From Hyaloperonospora brassicae (taxonomy: Eukaryota; Oomycota; Peronosporomycetes; Peronosporales; Peronosporaceae): a stretch of DNA of 64,000 bases. The position numbers were made by a program, and so were the translations under genes. Location of the stretch: assembly GCA_947650285.1 (NCBI GenBank), contig CANTFL010001465.1:248001-312000 (forward strand), given 5' to 3'. Below, one piece after another: positions 1 to 10,864 of the stretch. Each line of letters opens with the position of its first letter. Positions within the stretch are counted from its first letter, which is position 1. Under the pieces are notes generated by a model, which ran no database searches, was not told the DNA's origin, and was given only the letters and a program-made list of their open reading frames with translations.

Positions 1-1065
1 CAACGCGAGCGATGGGCGCGCTGGCTCAACTATACATCGCGCGAGCTGTCTCGGCGCCGCCTGACAACAAATCCAAAAGCGATTTCATCCGCTCCGGTTG
101 CCGAAACAAAGCACTGTCCCGGAGCTCAACGAGCTGCGGTGGACAGACTTGACCGCTCTCTCACGGGGCGCTGCACTTCGACCGTAACTGTTTGCCCGGT
201 CGCCCCAACGCCGATCGCTGTGAAACTGCACCATCGGATGAGTTGATGGCGTGACTTGATCCCAACTTCAATCGGTCGCTCCTCACGTGCCGTCCATTGA
301 GCTACAAAGGACACGCACAGTACGAGGCGTTTTCGAAGCGTGGTTAGCATGTGTTTCGCAACGAGCTTCAAGTACGCGTACGCTGTCTGTTACGTCTGGG
401 CTCTATCTGTAACACTCGTACGAAGCTCGTCGGTAGTTATCAGAGAGCACGTCGAGGCGGGTTGACTGGCCAAGTCGACTTGCCTGTTTCAGAATGTGTC
501 CGTGGCTAACGTCGTTTGGTCTGCAGAGAGCAGCAAAAGGGCGATAGGTGGTTGCGTGTCGCAGCAACAATGGCCAGCGCGATCGACCGAGCGCGTCTGG
601 CTCCTCTGCGTTTCGATTACGGGATGGGGAAGGACGGACCGTGCCCCCATTGGGCAAAGCGCTCCATTGTCAGGCCCCAAGTGAGGGGCCGAATGCGTTC
701 AGCGGTGCTGCTGCTGTTCACTGCTTCGGACTATTTTTTTCCACGCCGCGCTGACTCGCGTGCTTTGTCGATTCTGACCAACCGCAAACGCCATTCACTC
801 GTTCGTTCGGTCGTTCGCTAACGGGCGGTAGCACGAATTAGCCCGCGCGGCTGTCGCATTGTCTTCTTGTCTTGAGAAAAGAGAGCTCCGGCGACTTTTT
901 TCGGTCAAGTCGGTTAATCCGCCGGTCGATCAACAATCCGTCCGTCAAATCGGCAGTCAGTCAGTCAGTCAGTCAAATCGTCAGTCCGTCCGTCAGTCGA
1001 CCGAGCCATTTGCCAATTCGACACGTTCCACGGAGACAACCGCCGACTGAAAGTAATACTGCAAC
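1..1065. other. No supported gene; 5' flank of the PX-ankyrin gene
   Basis: Short open frames occur on both strands but none shows a recognisable domain or splice structure. A tetranucleotide tract of GTCA units lies at about 955-974 and several GTCC/GTCA variants follow, just before the next gene, so the last 100-200 bases are probably its promoter and 5' leader. Nothing else could be identified. Confidence 0.5.
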
Positions 1066-2664
1066 ATGAGCTGCTGGCTTGACGCGTCCGACGTAGCCGT
1101 CCACACGTACCAGATCGTTGACGGCAAGATCTTCTTCGCCGTCGAGCTCACCAACTCGGACGCTGCTGCATCGACGTCCGCATCGTCTCGCAAGGTCTGC
1201 ACGACGTTGCGGTCGTACTCGCAATTTCGACGTCTTCGGAAAACGCTTAGCGAGCGTCTGAACGACCCGCTCGGGCGGCACTACCACCACCAGGTAGCAG
1301 CAGTAGCGCCTTTTCAAGCGCACAAGTGTCAGTGTGCGAGGGGCCACTGCGACTTTGACGCACTGTACCTCTTGCTGCAGTCGCTGCCGTTTCCGTCCCG
1401 TCGGTCGCTTCGATCGACCCTCACAGGACTCGACCACGTGGCCATTAACGCCCGACGCGACGCGCTCGCGGCTTTTGTCACGTCTCTGCAAACGTTCTTT
1501 ACCACGTGCACCGGTGTGACACTGAGGAAGAAGCTGCAGGAGGACAATTGTCTCGTGCTTAGAACGTACGCGAACTTCTTGGGCACAGCAGAGCACTTTG
1601 CGACCGATACGTTGGCAGTTCTTCATCGTCCATTGGCGCTACAGAGCTGGAGACAGCAGTGTGCTGAGCAGATGTTGGGCCAAGACAACTGCGAAGGGGA
1701 AGAGGTGGAGGACGGCGGACGGTTTACAGATAGCGCTCTAGAACAGAGCGAGCACGGCCTTGCTGCCCCACGCGCAGTCGCATGTCGACTTGCAGATGGG
1801 TCGACACTGGTCGCGGGTGAACCACATAGTGCCCCTTTACCCGTTTTGCAAGTCAAGGCCTTGCGAGTCCATACGGTGCAGTCGTTCATGGAGGAGTTCT
1901 GCGACCACGTCTTGTCTCAGTTTGCCAGCGACATTGACGAACTCCACTCGCCTGAGCTTACCACGGCCCGTCGGTGGGAGATTTGTCTCTACGTGGCCTG
2001 CCGCATCGGCCACGCGTACGCTGTGCAGCTCATATTGTTCAGCTACGCAGACGCCAACACGGCCATGGTGGACGGCTCTTCGTGTTTGCTCATTGCGGCC
2101 CGCTTGGGACGAAGTGAGATTGTGGCGCTCTTGATGGAGGAAGGGGCAGACGTGAACAAGGCCAACGATGCCGGGGTGACGTCGCTGATTGCAGCGTGTC
2201 GTAACGGGTGTGTCGACATTGTAAAGCTGCTGCTCGATGCTGGCGCAAAGGTGTCTGTCTGCAGCAAACGAGGCACGTACCCACTGCACGCTGCCATCGT
2301 CTCTCAGAACATTGAGATCGTATCGATACTTGTCGAGCATGGCGCAAACGTGAACGTCATGACCGCTAGCGGCATCACGCCCCTGCATTTCGCCGCCAAA
2401 CTGGGGTCGCTGGCAATCTCCGAGTACTTGCTGTGCCACGATGCTGACCCCGAGAAGCGCACGAAGAACGACAGCGACGCCATGATGATCGCCGAGGCCA
2501 ATGGCCACGCTACGATCTGCGAACTGTTTCAGCAATTCTCGGGTCTCGGTTCGAGCAAGCAAGTGCGGTCGGACTACATGCTGAACATTGGCGAGAGCAA
2601 CAAGTCACCGGGCATGGCGCGGAAGCTTTCGCAGCCTCGTGTACCACGCGCCGTCATCGGATAG
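1066..2664 (+). CDS. PX domain and ankyrin-repeat protein
   Basis: Single-exon gene, 532 residues. Residues of about 10-165 look like a phosphoinositide-binding PX domain: a strand-rich start, then the basic motif RSYSQFRRLRKTL, which matches the R-x-Y-x-x-F-x-x-L core of PX domains, then a short proline-containing turn (PFPSRR) and a terminal helix (ALAAFVTSLQTFF). An acidic linker follows at about 215-245. Residues of about 330-490 form four to five ankyrin repeats, with signatures such as LLIAARLGRSEIVALL, GVTSLIAACRNG and ITPLHFAAKLG. PX domains usually direct proteins to endosomal membranes and ankyrin repeats bind partners, so a membrane-linked scaffold is a reasonable inference; no catalytic domain is visible. 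The chosen ATG is the first in frame and sits about 40 bases after the repeat-rich leader. A CT microsatellite follows the stop. Confidence 0.85.
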   Translation: MSCWLDASDVAVHTYQIVDGKIFFAVELTNSDAAASTSASSRKVCTTLRSYSQFRRLRKTLSERLNDPLGRHYHHQVAAVAPFQAHKCQCARGHCDFDALYLLLQSLPFPSRRSLRSTLTGLDHVAINARRDALAAFVTSLQTFFTTCTGVTLRKKLQEDNCLVLRTYANFLGTAEHFATDTLAVLHRPLALQSWRQQCAEQMLGQDNCEGEEVEDGGRFTDSALEQSEHGLAAPRAVACRLADGSTLVAGEPHSAPLPVLQVKALRVHTVQSFMEEFCDHVLSQFASDIDELHSPELTTARRWEICLYVACRIGHAYAVQLILFSYADANTAMVDGSSCLLIAARLGRSEIVALLMEEGADVNKANDAGVTSLIAACRNGCVDIVKLLLDAGAKVSVCSKRGTYPLHAAIVSQNIEIVSILVEHGANVNVMTASGITPLHFAAKLGSLAISEYLLCHDADPEKRTKNDSDAMMIAEANGHATICELFQQFSGLGSSKQVRSDYMLNIGESNKSPGMARKLSQPRVPRAVIG

Positions 2665-2698
2665 CTGGTCGCCGTTTTGTATGCAGGCAAAGCTAACG

Positions 2699-2723
2699 CT
2701 CTCTCTCTCTCTCTCTCTCTCTC
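2699..2723. repeat. CT dinucleotide microsatellite
   Basis: About twelve uninterrupted CT units lie 35 bases after the PX-ankyrin stop codon, probably in its 3' UTR. A second, shorter CTGT-type tract is at about 2898-2920. Confidence 0.9.
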
Positions 2724-3243
2724 TAGAAGCGGTTCGATGGACGTAGTCGGACACCACGCGATATTTATTCAAGCAAACTAATACAGCCTGATTCATGCTG
2801 ACGTTTCTCAAACTGTCATTCATTCAGACTGTACGGTGCAGTGAGACATGGACACAACTATCCGTCTCGTTGGCGTGAAGGATCACCTGCCTACCTGTCT
2901 GTGTCTGTCTGTCTGTCTGGCTATCTCATGCAAACATTCTTGTTGTGGAAGTTGCGGAAACGTCCGCTATTACGTGTCTTGAGCGCTCATGCTAAGTCAC
3001 TCACATGCTCAGTACCCGCAAGTCCCATTCGCAAGACGTCCGTGTTGCTTATCATCACTCAACTGGATTACTTGAGAACATGGAGCAGGCAATTCCACGA
3101 GCTTTCCACCGCTAGTCAATGGCCATCAACGGACTGAAGCTCCTCATGTCAACCTGTGCGTCAGATGCTTTTGCCGAGCTCGACATGAAAAGTTTGGAGT
3201 CAAATCCAACAGACTTAGTCAGCCCTCACGTAGCAAACTGATC
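2724..3243. other. Intergenic, no gene seen
   Basis: This stretch separates the PX-ankyrin gene from the MYND gene. Open frames are short and unlike known proteins; it probably holds the terminator of the first gene and the promoter of the second. Confidence 0.5.
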
Positions 3244-6011
3244 ATGGGAGACAGCGACAGCGACGATGAGCTCATGAACCGCCTCACGCACAGCTTGAGC
3301 ATGAACTTTGCCGTCGGTTCGGGCGAAGAGTGCGCTTACTGCGACACGGACAACGCGCCGCTGGTCTGTACCGTTTGCACCACGGCAGCCTACTGCAACG
3401 CAGTAAGTTCAGACGACTTGTCACCAGTAGCTGAGACCACGAGAGTGTCGAGTCAATGCATCGATCTAACTGAGACGCTATTGTTGTTGTTGTTGCTTTG
3501 GCTGGATGACAATAGATGTGCCAGCGAAGACACGCCCGCGTTCATCGCAACCTCTGCATAAAAATGAGGATGAAGCGAGAAGCGGTCGAGGACGACGAGG
3601 ACGAAGAGTCCTACGACGAAAACGACGACGAGAGCAATTCAGAGAGCGACGCGCCGGCCGATCCGCTCGTCTCGGTCGGTCGTGGAGGTGGCAGTATGGC
3701 TGTTCCTGGCCTCACACCTGTCCAGATTCGAGTACTGCTGGACTTGGCGGCTCGAGCAGATTCGGAACCGGTGCATTCGTCTTTGGACAAACTGCAGCAA
3801 CAGATCTCGCAGCTTACGGCCGACAAGCAGCATGGCAGGAACGCTCCGCTAGAACAAGGACCGGGTGCGAGTTTGAAGGAGATCAAGAGACTGCACGAAA
3901 AGCTGAACGAGTTGGAGACGAAGACGAAAGCAATGGCTTGTGCGCCACCAACAAGAGGCACGAATACTGTGGCGTCGGTGTACACGCCGTTATTGGTAAA
4001 GAGCGACCCAAAGCTCGCGAAATACTTCAAGTTGAAAGATATGAAGATGCCAGTCGACCACGTGAAGGCCAAGATGAAAGGGGATGGAGTGAGTCCGGAC
4101 CTACTCGACACGCCTGATGCGGTCTCTCCTAACGATGCTGGCGTACGTAGACAGTCGTGCGTGTCTGATTGTTGGGCTGTGTCGATGGTGTTTACCTATT
4201 TTGTTGGGCTATTTGACAGCCGAAGAAGGGCGAGCACATTTGCATGACGGTAGCAGCCGATCCAGTCTATCGGAAATACTTCCAGTTGAAGAGCACGGAC
4301 ATGCCAATTGATCAAATCAAGCTGCAGATGGAAGTGGATGGCGTGGATCCCGTTCTCTTGGACAGACCCGATGCTGTGTCTCCGAATGACCGTGGGGTAC
4401 GTTGCAATGCACTTGCTAGTGGAGTAGACGGTTCGATCTTGCATGTGTTCTGACATTCCAGCGATGAAGCAGCCGTCGATGCATGTTTCGCTCGAGGAGA
4501 TATCGCCAGTCTTTCCGATTCCCAGCACCTTCAATTGGCCTGCGCCTGCGTCTGGTGCTCCCTACAAACCGCTTTACGTGAGAGATGACCCGACACTCGT
4601 CAAGTACTTCAAGCTGCGAAGCATGGGCATGCCCGACGAACAGATCAAGCTCAAGATGAGGGCAGAAGAGATCAATGCAGACCTTCTTGATCGTCCGGAT
4701 GAAGTGTCGCCCAACGATCCGGGTGTACGATGCAACGTTTATCGCGAGATAGTCGATGATCAACTTCAGGTCGAGCTGATTTGTGTTTCACTTACTGTGC
4801 TATGACTAGCCGCCTGGACAAGCTGCATCTCCTACCGGACCCATCTCGATGGAGCAGCTCTTCAGTATTCTCATGCAGCAGCAGCAACTCATTCATCAAG
4901 GTGCGATGAAAACGAGGGCGTCTGCTGTATCTGGTGGTGGGCGGTCGTGTACTCACTCTATGTTTGTAAACTCCCTGCGGTTGTGATCAATGTAGTGTCA
5001 ACAGGCGCAGGATTCGCAAGCGCTGCACGTGATCGTGTGCGTAGTAATGGTGCAGTATCGTATGACACCACGCCAGTGCAATCAGTAGAAGATCAAATGG
5101 CTCAAGAGCTAGCTGCAGCGGAAAACGCAATCGATGACATCTTTGGTGACGAGTCTCAGCAGTCAAAAGGTCCTGGCGGCATGACGATGATCGAGCAGCT
5201 GGAGCGAAAGGCTCGGAAGGAGAGCAACAAGAAGCTGGTGGACAATCGAGAGCATGTCAATCACTTGGTGGCGGAAGTGTTGACGACAACGCTGTCGACG
5301 GATGATGAAGCGATTGCTTTCTACCAGACGATTGCTCCTCAGCTGGAGGCATATGGACTAGCGCTCGGTACCGACTCGGTTCAGACGTGGTCATCGCGTC
5401 TCCTCGTGAAAAACAAGGAGACGCGAGACTGGTACTTTTCGGAGCAAGAACGACTAGATGCTGGCAAAGCGTATGGCCGACTGTGGGGACTTTCGTTCGT
5501 GGAACGCAACGCAGGTCAATTGATTGCAAAGCGTACGCAGATTCTCAATGCTCCTGCAGTTATGCGCACGATAGCCAAGGGCAAGCCGGAATTGATTGAC
5601 AAGTTTACGCAGATACTGAAGGACACGGTCAAGCTCAAGCACAAAGTCTTTCAAAGCAGTTCGTATGCAATGGAAACGCGGCAGCTGCAGCAATACGACA
5701 TTCCTGAGCGTTTGGAAGACCGCGGCATTGAGCTTATCAACTCGACAACTACACTAGCTGATGCTGCAATGGACTTGGCAGACGAAGAGTTTTGTGCTCT
5801 GGATCGAACAACGCGCGCCAAGACGATTCGGGCATTAACGGTAGTGCACGTAGCTGAAAAGGCGATCACATTGGTCGGCATTGTCAAGAAGATTGGTGCC
5901 AGTGGGGTCAATGAGCTGCGTTTGCGCGAGGTGGAAGAGAAGGTGGCCAAGATCAAGGAGATGTACTTAAGAGACGAGCGGGAAGAAGAAGATGAGGATG
6001 ACGTCCTCTGA
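3244..6011 (+). CDS. MYND zinc-finger protein with three KYFKL-type repeats
   Basis: Six exons join in frame: 3244-3402, 3516-4142, 4220-4396, 4473-4724, 4810-4900 and 5005-6011, giving about 770 residues. The cysteine-rich start (CAYCDTDNAPLVC, CTTAAYCN, then CQRRHARVH across the first intron) is a MYND-type zinc finger. An acidic stretch and a helical segment follow. Then come three copies of a roughly 45-residue module, each running from a KYFKL core through a KM motif to LLD.PD.VSPND. This motif resembles the segment of WASH-complex subunit CCDC53/WASHC3 and some formins, though the match is from memory. Each module ends at an intron in the same phase (0), and the next exon starts with Pro. 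The last 330 residues are mainly helical, unrecognised, and end in an acidic tail. A role in protein assembly or cytoskeletal scaffolding is inference only. Confidence 0.75.
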
Positions 6012-6172
6012 AGAAAAGCTGCCTTATCTTTCGCCAGTGACAACACGGCGCGTCAACATTGACGCAGAGCATGTATCGTATCGACCGTGCATCATGAAGA
6101 CAAACAACTCAGAGAATCAGACTCGGTCTATCTATTCTCTAGTATGTTAATGTCACAGCAGCTGTCCATCTA

Positions 6173-7561
6173 CTACTGCCGCACCTGACCGAAGAGCGAG
6201 CGAAAGAGCTCCGTAACGTCCATTTCCGGTCTCGGATAAGGCTCCGGGAACATGAAGTTCTCCAGCTTGGAGTGCACCGTGTAGCGCAACTGGCGACCCT
6301 TACTTGCCTTACGGTTGACCACTCGTTTCTTCTTGCGGTGAGTGCGCTTCACCTGACCAGCACCACCTCCACCACTCTCGATGAACTCTTTCAAGAGCTG
6401 CTGGTAAAAGTCCGAGTCATCGTACATGAGCTCATCCAGCTGCTCCTCGCTGCCGTCTGTGGCATCCGCCTCCGTCACGTCCAACGAAGCATGTGCCTTT
6501 CGCTTCACTCGCCGAGGATCCACCAGCACTGCCTCCACCTGCGCGATGATATCTTGATTCACAGCCTTAAACTTGGTGGCCTGGCTGTGCTTACCACCTG
6601 CTTTCAGGTCTGTCTTGCGCGTGTACGTGCTGAGAATGTCGTTGTACTGAGGCAGCATTGAACAACTGCTGGTCGTAATTTCCTGCCACAGCTCATCGCA
6701 TGAGCGTTTGCGTTTTTTCACCGGCACGTCGACCGCACGCAACTCAGGGACATTGCACAGCTTCTCCTGCAAGGCCGCAATGGCGTCGATACTCTTGTAG
6801 AGCTCTGCCACCACATGTCCCTTCCTGCTCGCCATCGTCTCCTCCTCTGTCGTCCCCCCGTCGGTCGCGTCCTGCTCTGCCGCATCCTTTGCCGTTGTCA
6901 AAAGCCGTTTCGTGTAAATCTGTACTTCGAGGCAGCGCTCCCAGATCAGTTTCTGATTACGCACGTGCGTGGCTTTCTCCACAATCTTGTCGCGATCCTG
7001 TGTGCCCATGAGTCGCAATGAGTCCTCTTTCTGGAAGCCACGAATGAGCATTTCTGTACTCTTCACTTCATCGTTACTCCCGTCACTCTCTTCTTCCTCC
7101 TCCTCCTCCTCTTCTTCTTCCTCTTCACTCTCTTCTTCCGACGGTCCAAAAGGTTCAGCCTCCGACCACTCGGCCGTCGAGTCTTCATCCAGCGATTCTT
7201 CACCGTCCATCAAGTCCCTTCTTTCCACCACTTTTCCTGCATATTCCCGGCTCTCCAACGCGCCAGCGTCCCAGTTCTTGACGCGCAAAGCCGACGCCGG
7301 TTCGCGCTGCTGTTTGTTGCTCTTGTGCTGCTCGCCCTGGAGTCGCTGTTTGCGGGACGAGCACAGGAGCGTCGAGTCCTGACCCTCCTCATCTAAGTCG
7401 GAAGATGCAGCGTCGTGGGGGATGGCGCGCGTGCCGTCGTCAAAGTCTTCGGCCTCGTCGATGTTGAACTCGTTCCGAGCCATGACGTCCATGCAAAATA
7501 GCTGCTCGAAAGTGTCCAGCAGCCGATTTTTGACGAATAAGAGGTGCGTACGGATTTCCAC
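6173..7561 (-). CDS. AATF/Che-1/Bfr2-family nucleolar protein
   Basis: Single-exon minus-strand gene, up to 462 residues; a second possible start is 23 codons downstream at 7492 (MDVMARNEF). The N-terminal acidic motif with FDDGTRA, a long Glu run at about residues 140-165 (encoded at 7090-7140), a central helical AATF/Che-1-type region, and a C-terminal end with VTELFRSLFGQ match the AATF/Bfr2 (TRAUB) family layout. In yeast and animals these proteins belong to the early small-subunit processome and help pre-rRNA cleavage; AATF also acts in transcription. Lysine- and arginine-rich blocks near residues 280 and 410-430 (KKRKR, HRKKKRVVNRK) fit a nucleolar location. It is convergent with the MYND gene, with only 161 bases between the stops. 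Assignment is from family recognition; length is typical. Confidence 0.85.
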   Translation of the reverse strand: MEIRTHLLFVKNRLLDTFEQLFCMDVMARNEFNIDEAEDFDDGTRAIPHDAASSDLDEEGQDSTLLCSSRKQRLQGEQHKSNKQQREPASALRVKNWDAGALESREYAGKVVERRDLMDGEESLDEDSTAEWSEAEPFGPSEEESEEEEEEEEEEEEESDGSNDEVKSTEMLIRGFQKEDSLRLMGTQDRDKIVEKATHVRNQKLIWERCLEVQIYTKRLLTTAKDAAEQDATDGGTTEEETMASRKGHVVAELYKSIDAIAALQEKLCNVPELRAVDVPVKKRKRSCDELWQEITTSSCSMLPQYNDILSTYTRKTDLKAGGKHSQATKFKAVNQDIIAQVEAVLVDPRRVKRKAHASLDVTEADATDGSEEQLDELMYDDSDFYQQLLKEFIESGGGGAGQVKRTHRKKKRVVNRKASKGRQLRYTVHSKLENFMFPEPYPRPEMDVTELFRSLFGQVRQ

Positions 7562-8441
7562 CTTTGACGACGATCAGAGGACCATGACGAAGCATCGTTA
7601 AAAGCGACTAATTTCATTGGCAGAACTCAGGTGAGCCTGTATTGTGACATTTGCATTTATATTTATGCATGTCAATGCAAATGTAATCTTAGCAGATGCT
7701 GTTCAGTGATTTCTGCTGGTGAGTTGAAAGAGCAAATCTCATTACCTGTACCACATATATACATAAGCCCCAACACCAGAACTTTACTCAAGCTCAAGTA
7801 TAAAAAGCAGATACAAATAGTGTTAACCACATTATACTCAACTGCAACATGGGATAAGAAACTGCTTGATTGCTAACGAGTCTTTTCATTATAAAAACAA
7901 GTGTCACACAATGGTCGCGAACGCTCCATTTTTACCAACGTTCGTTCGCTTATCAATGGCGCCCACGCGCCGATAAGCCTACTCGCAGTGAGCACATTGC
8001 GTGCGAGCCCGGCCATGGGGTCACACGAACTCGACTAACTCGTGATCCTGATGACCCCGTTGGAACAGAAAACCTTTCATGAGCAGTGGAATCAACGGGA
8101 CAGTTCTTACTGTTAGTGACGACTGTGCTGTTTAACGATTATGTGCTATGTCCGTGTGTATGCATTGCGGTGCGAGATCACAGGTTGATAAAAAGCTGAC
8201 GAATGATCCAAGTGGTGCATACTTGTAGCGAAGCAACACTGCTACTTCAGTCAGAGGAAGACTTAACCGCTCTACGAGCAACTTCAGTTTAATACACTCG
8301 ACTCAGAGAGTCAACAAGCTCAAAGAGCTTACGGTCCCTGTTTTAAGGGACCAAACGATTCAGAGAATTACAGCACAGAGTGTTCAAGATTACCTACATC
8401 GACAAGGCGTTGCTAGACTCTAAACGATCTAAGACGCCTGA
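7562..8441. other. Intergenic with a possible retroelement-like coding scrap
   Basis: The first part is the upstream region of the AATF gene. At about 8285-8422 on the plus strand there is a short open stretch (core LKELTVPVLRDQT, then VQDYLHRQGVARL) ending in TAA, which reads like protein but has no start and may be an old gag fragment into which the neighbouring LTR element inserted. No intact gene is seen. Confidence 0.35.
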
Positions 8442-8878
8442 TGTAATGGGGGTACTGAAACTACGTACTGGTGTGCCAGTACGTAGTTAGCTTTCACTCA
8501 CAACAGTGAATTTCAGTGCCCTGTTATGTATGCGCACTATACAGAGGACGGTAAACGACTAAGATGAAGACTCTAATCGTGGTAAACGTAAAACTGTTAT
8601 GTAATACAATAATGTGAAGGATATTTTGTTCTATGTTTTGACCTAGTTTACATATTATAATAAAATTAAAGTCTGATTACATCTAGTCATCACTCATTGC
8701 GCGCGTCAAGCAGCAATTGGTGGGTTGATATCATCACGATTTTAACCAATGAGTAGACCATTCGGTCATCCCAACAATATCACTACACTTAGTGATATTG
8801 TTAGAAGAATATTCAACGTAATATTATTTATTACCATTTATCACAATGGCAATTTTATGTTACAGGTATCCCGCTACA
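8442..8878 (-). repeat. LTR of the decayed family A element
   Basis: About 437 bases starting TGTAATGGGG and ending CCGCTACA. It shares with the other family A LTRs the core around TTGCGCGCGTC.AGC.GCAATTG (about 8697-8720), the palindromic AATATCAC/GTGATATT block, and a 13-bp hairpin (8459-8488) close to one end. It is followed by CACCCCCTTGA, the complement of the polypurine tract of the minus-strand element. Confidence 0.75.
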
Positions 8879-9005
8879 GCACCCCCTTGAGAGATAGTTA
8901 CTTTTATGACTATAGAATTTTAATGACCACCCGTTGGACACTATTGGGGCAAGGATCACTTGTTTGGTCAAATCCATCATACCTGACCTTGCTTCGCATA
9001 TTAAA

Positions 9006-10597
9006 ATGGCTATACGGGATGACTCAAAGATAGCCCAGCATGTTGCTGCGCTAGGCTTTGTGGCAGACGGCTCGTCGTCTGCTATTTTCTCTTTGCTTGC
9101 GATACCCTGTTGCCACGGCGAACGTGGTATCAAACCTCGTGCAGACGATGACTCCGAGGTGGGGTCATCTACTCCGGCGAGTCAAATGTTTCTGACTCGG
9201 TAAAGGCTTCAGAGGCATCGAGATCACCTGGGGTGCTTCTTCCTTAGTCAAGGTAATTGCCGAACGAGCGGACTCAAGACTTGCGTCACCGTGTCTTCGG
9301 CAGCGATGATGAGTTTGGCGATGGGTAAAATTACTCATCACCAAAGTCAACTCGTGCGTCTTCGCACGAGCTCGTTGACGATGGCTCACGCCATTGTCAC
9401 TCTGAGAACCGTTGTACCCACGAAGGCACCGAGTTAAAGCGTGATAAAATTATGCCGCGGCGCTTGCCCAAACAGCTCAGCAATAGCTTGTATCGCGAGA
9501 GATACCAACACCATTAAATCCACTATTTGATGCAAGTGAGCTTCATGACTTGAGCTCCAGCGCGAATAAATTCCGCGCTAAAGAATTTTTTTATCTCGGT
9601 GATTTCCTTAAGCATTAATGGTACGACGGTAACCAAAAGCATGGTAATAATTCGCTTTTGGCGGCGTGGAACGCGTTCGTACAAATTGTAAATAATGTTG
9701 GACGTGAAGCGTGGCTTCAAAACTTGAGGTAGTGCGCGTCAAGTTCAAAAAACAACTCTAGTCGGTGCAAGGTATCGGCTGCATCGTTTGTCGAGTGAGG
9801 CAGGCATTCCTTGCCTCACATGGGGTAACCCTTGTGTAAGTTGTGCACACAACTTGCAGCGCGCTAATAGAGAAATGACGTTCCTAAGTGTATCGAGGGG
9901 AAGGGCACATATCTCGGCTGAGGTGAGGGAAGCTATTGCAAACTTGCAATCTGTCAACAAGCGCCAAAGGCGCGTGCTTAACGATGAACCCGAGGAACAA
10001 TCAGATGCGTGTAGTCGTACTAGCGGATGATACCCCCAACGTCAGCCATCAGATGGGGCCGAGGCTCCCAACTGTCATAAGATGGTGGATACCCCCGCCA
10101 GCGGACAAGGTAACTTCACCGCTCCCCGCTCTTCACGCGGTGGCTCAAGATACACCTCGCGTGAAAGCGTCGACCACCGTGAAAATTGACCAGCGGCTAC
10201 GGTGGTGGTGTAAAGACAAGGCCCGGATCAGCTGCCGGGCCTGCAGGAGACTTTAGGTAACCATGAACGTGTCCTAACCGAGTTGAGGGAGGACGTGGAG
10301 AACGAATACAATCGTCGGCACGACATTCTGGCGATTGTGCGAAGTCTCCGTACCGATCAAGAGAAAGACCAAACGGATTTTGCGTACGCTCACCTAGAGA
10401 AGGAATGCAACCTTCGTCACCCGCGCGTCGTGCTAGTCGCGGCTCGTCGTGAGACTGCGTTACTGAAGTACCAGCATGATTGTTTGGTTCGTGGTCACAA
10501 GAATCTGCTGGGAATTATGGAGCGCGCCGATAATCTTCGTTCTCGGAAGAGACCTCGTGCTGATGGTACGGGCGGAGATGACCAACATAGAACGTAG
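9006..10597 (+). pseudogene. Antisense coding region of family A, decayed copy
   Basis: On the plus strand, opposite to the element's pol genes, an ATG at 9006 (MAIRDDSK) aligns with the ATG at 21422 (MSMRGESR) of the fuller copy, in the same frame. The similarity continues through RGIKPRADDD, then after a frameshift VIYSG.S.VSDS and EASRSPG, later GRAHISAEVREAIANLQSV (9900-9955), and a charged, coiled-coil-like end (10283-10597). Several stops and frameshifts break it, at positions different from those in the other copy, so both descend from a once longer reading frame. I do not recognise the protein family. Confidence 0.5.
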
Positions 10598-10864
10598 TAT
10601 ACGTGAGCATCCTACGAGGCAAATTGTTTGTGTATGCATTGCCTTGGTTGTGCAATACACGTAAGGGACCCACTTTTTTGGCGGTAGTTTTCTTCTGCCG
10701 TCATTAGTGTTAGCATGTCTAGGTAGGTACCGTGGACAGTCTTACTAGGTCGTTAACTTAAAATGAAAAAACATTTGCTCTTCCATTCTTGTCTGCGTTC
10801 CGTTCCTGGCGGTCCACATCATTTGCGATGGAGTCCTGAACGAAACGGACTACCGCCTCTCGAG

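Noticed and set aside
973..1626. 217-codon minus-strand frame
   Set aside because: It is the complement of the PX-ankyrin gene, whose plus-strand protein has clear domains.
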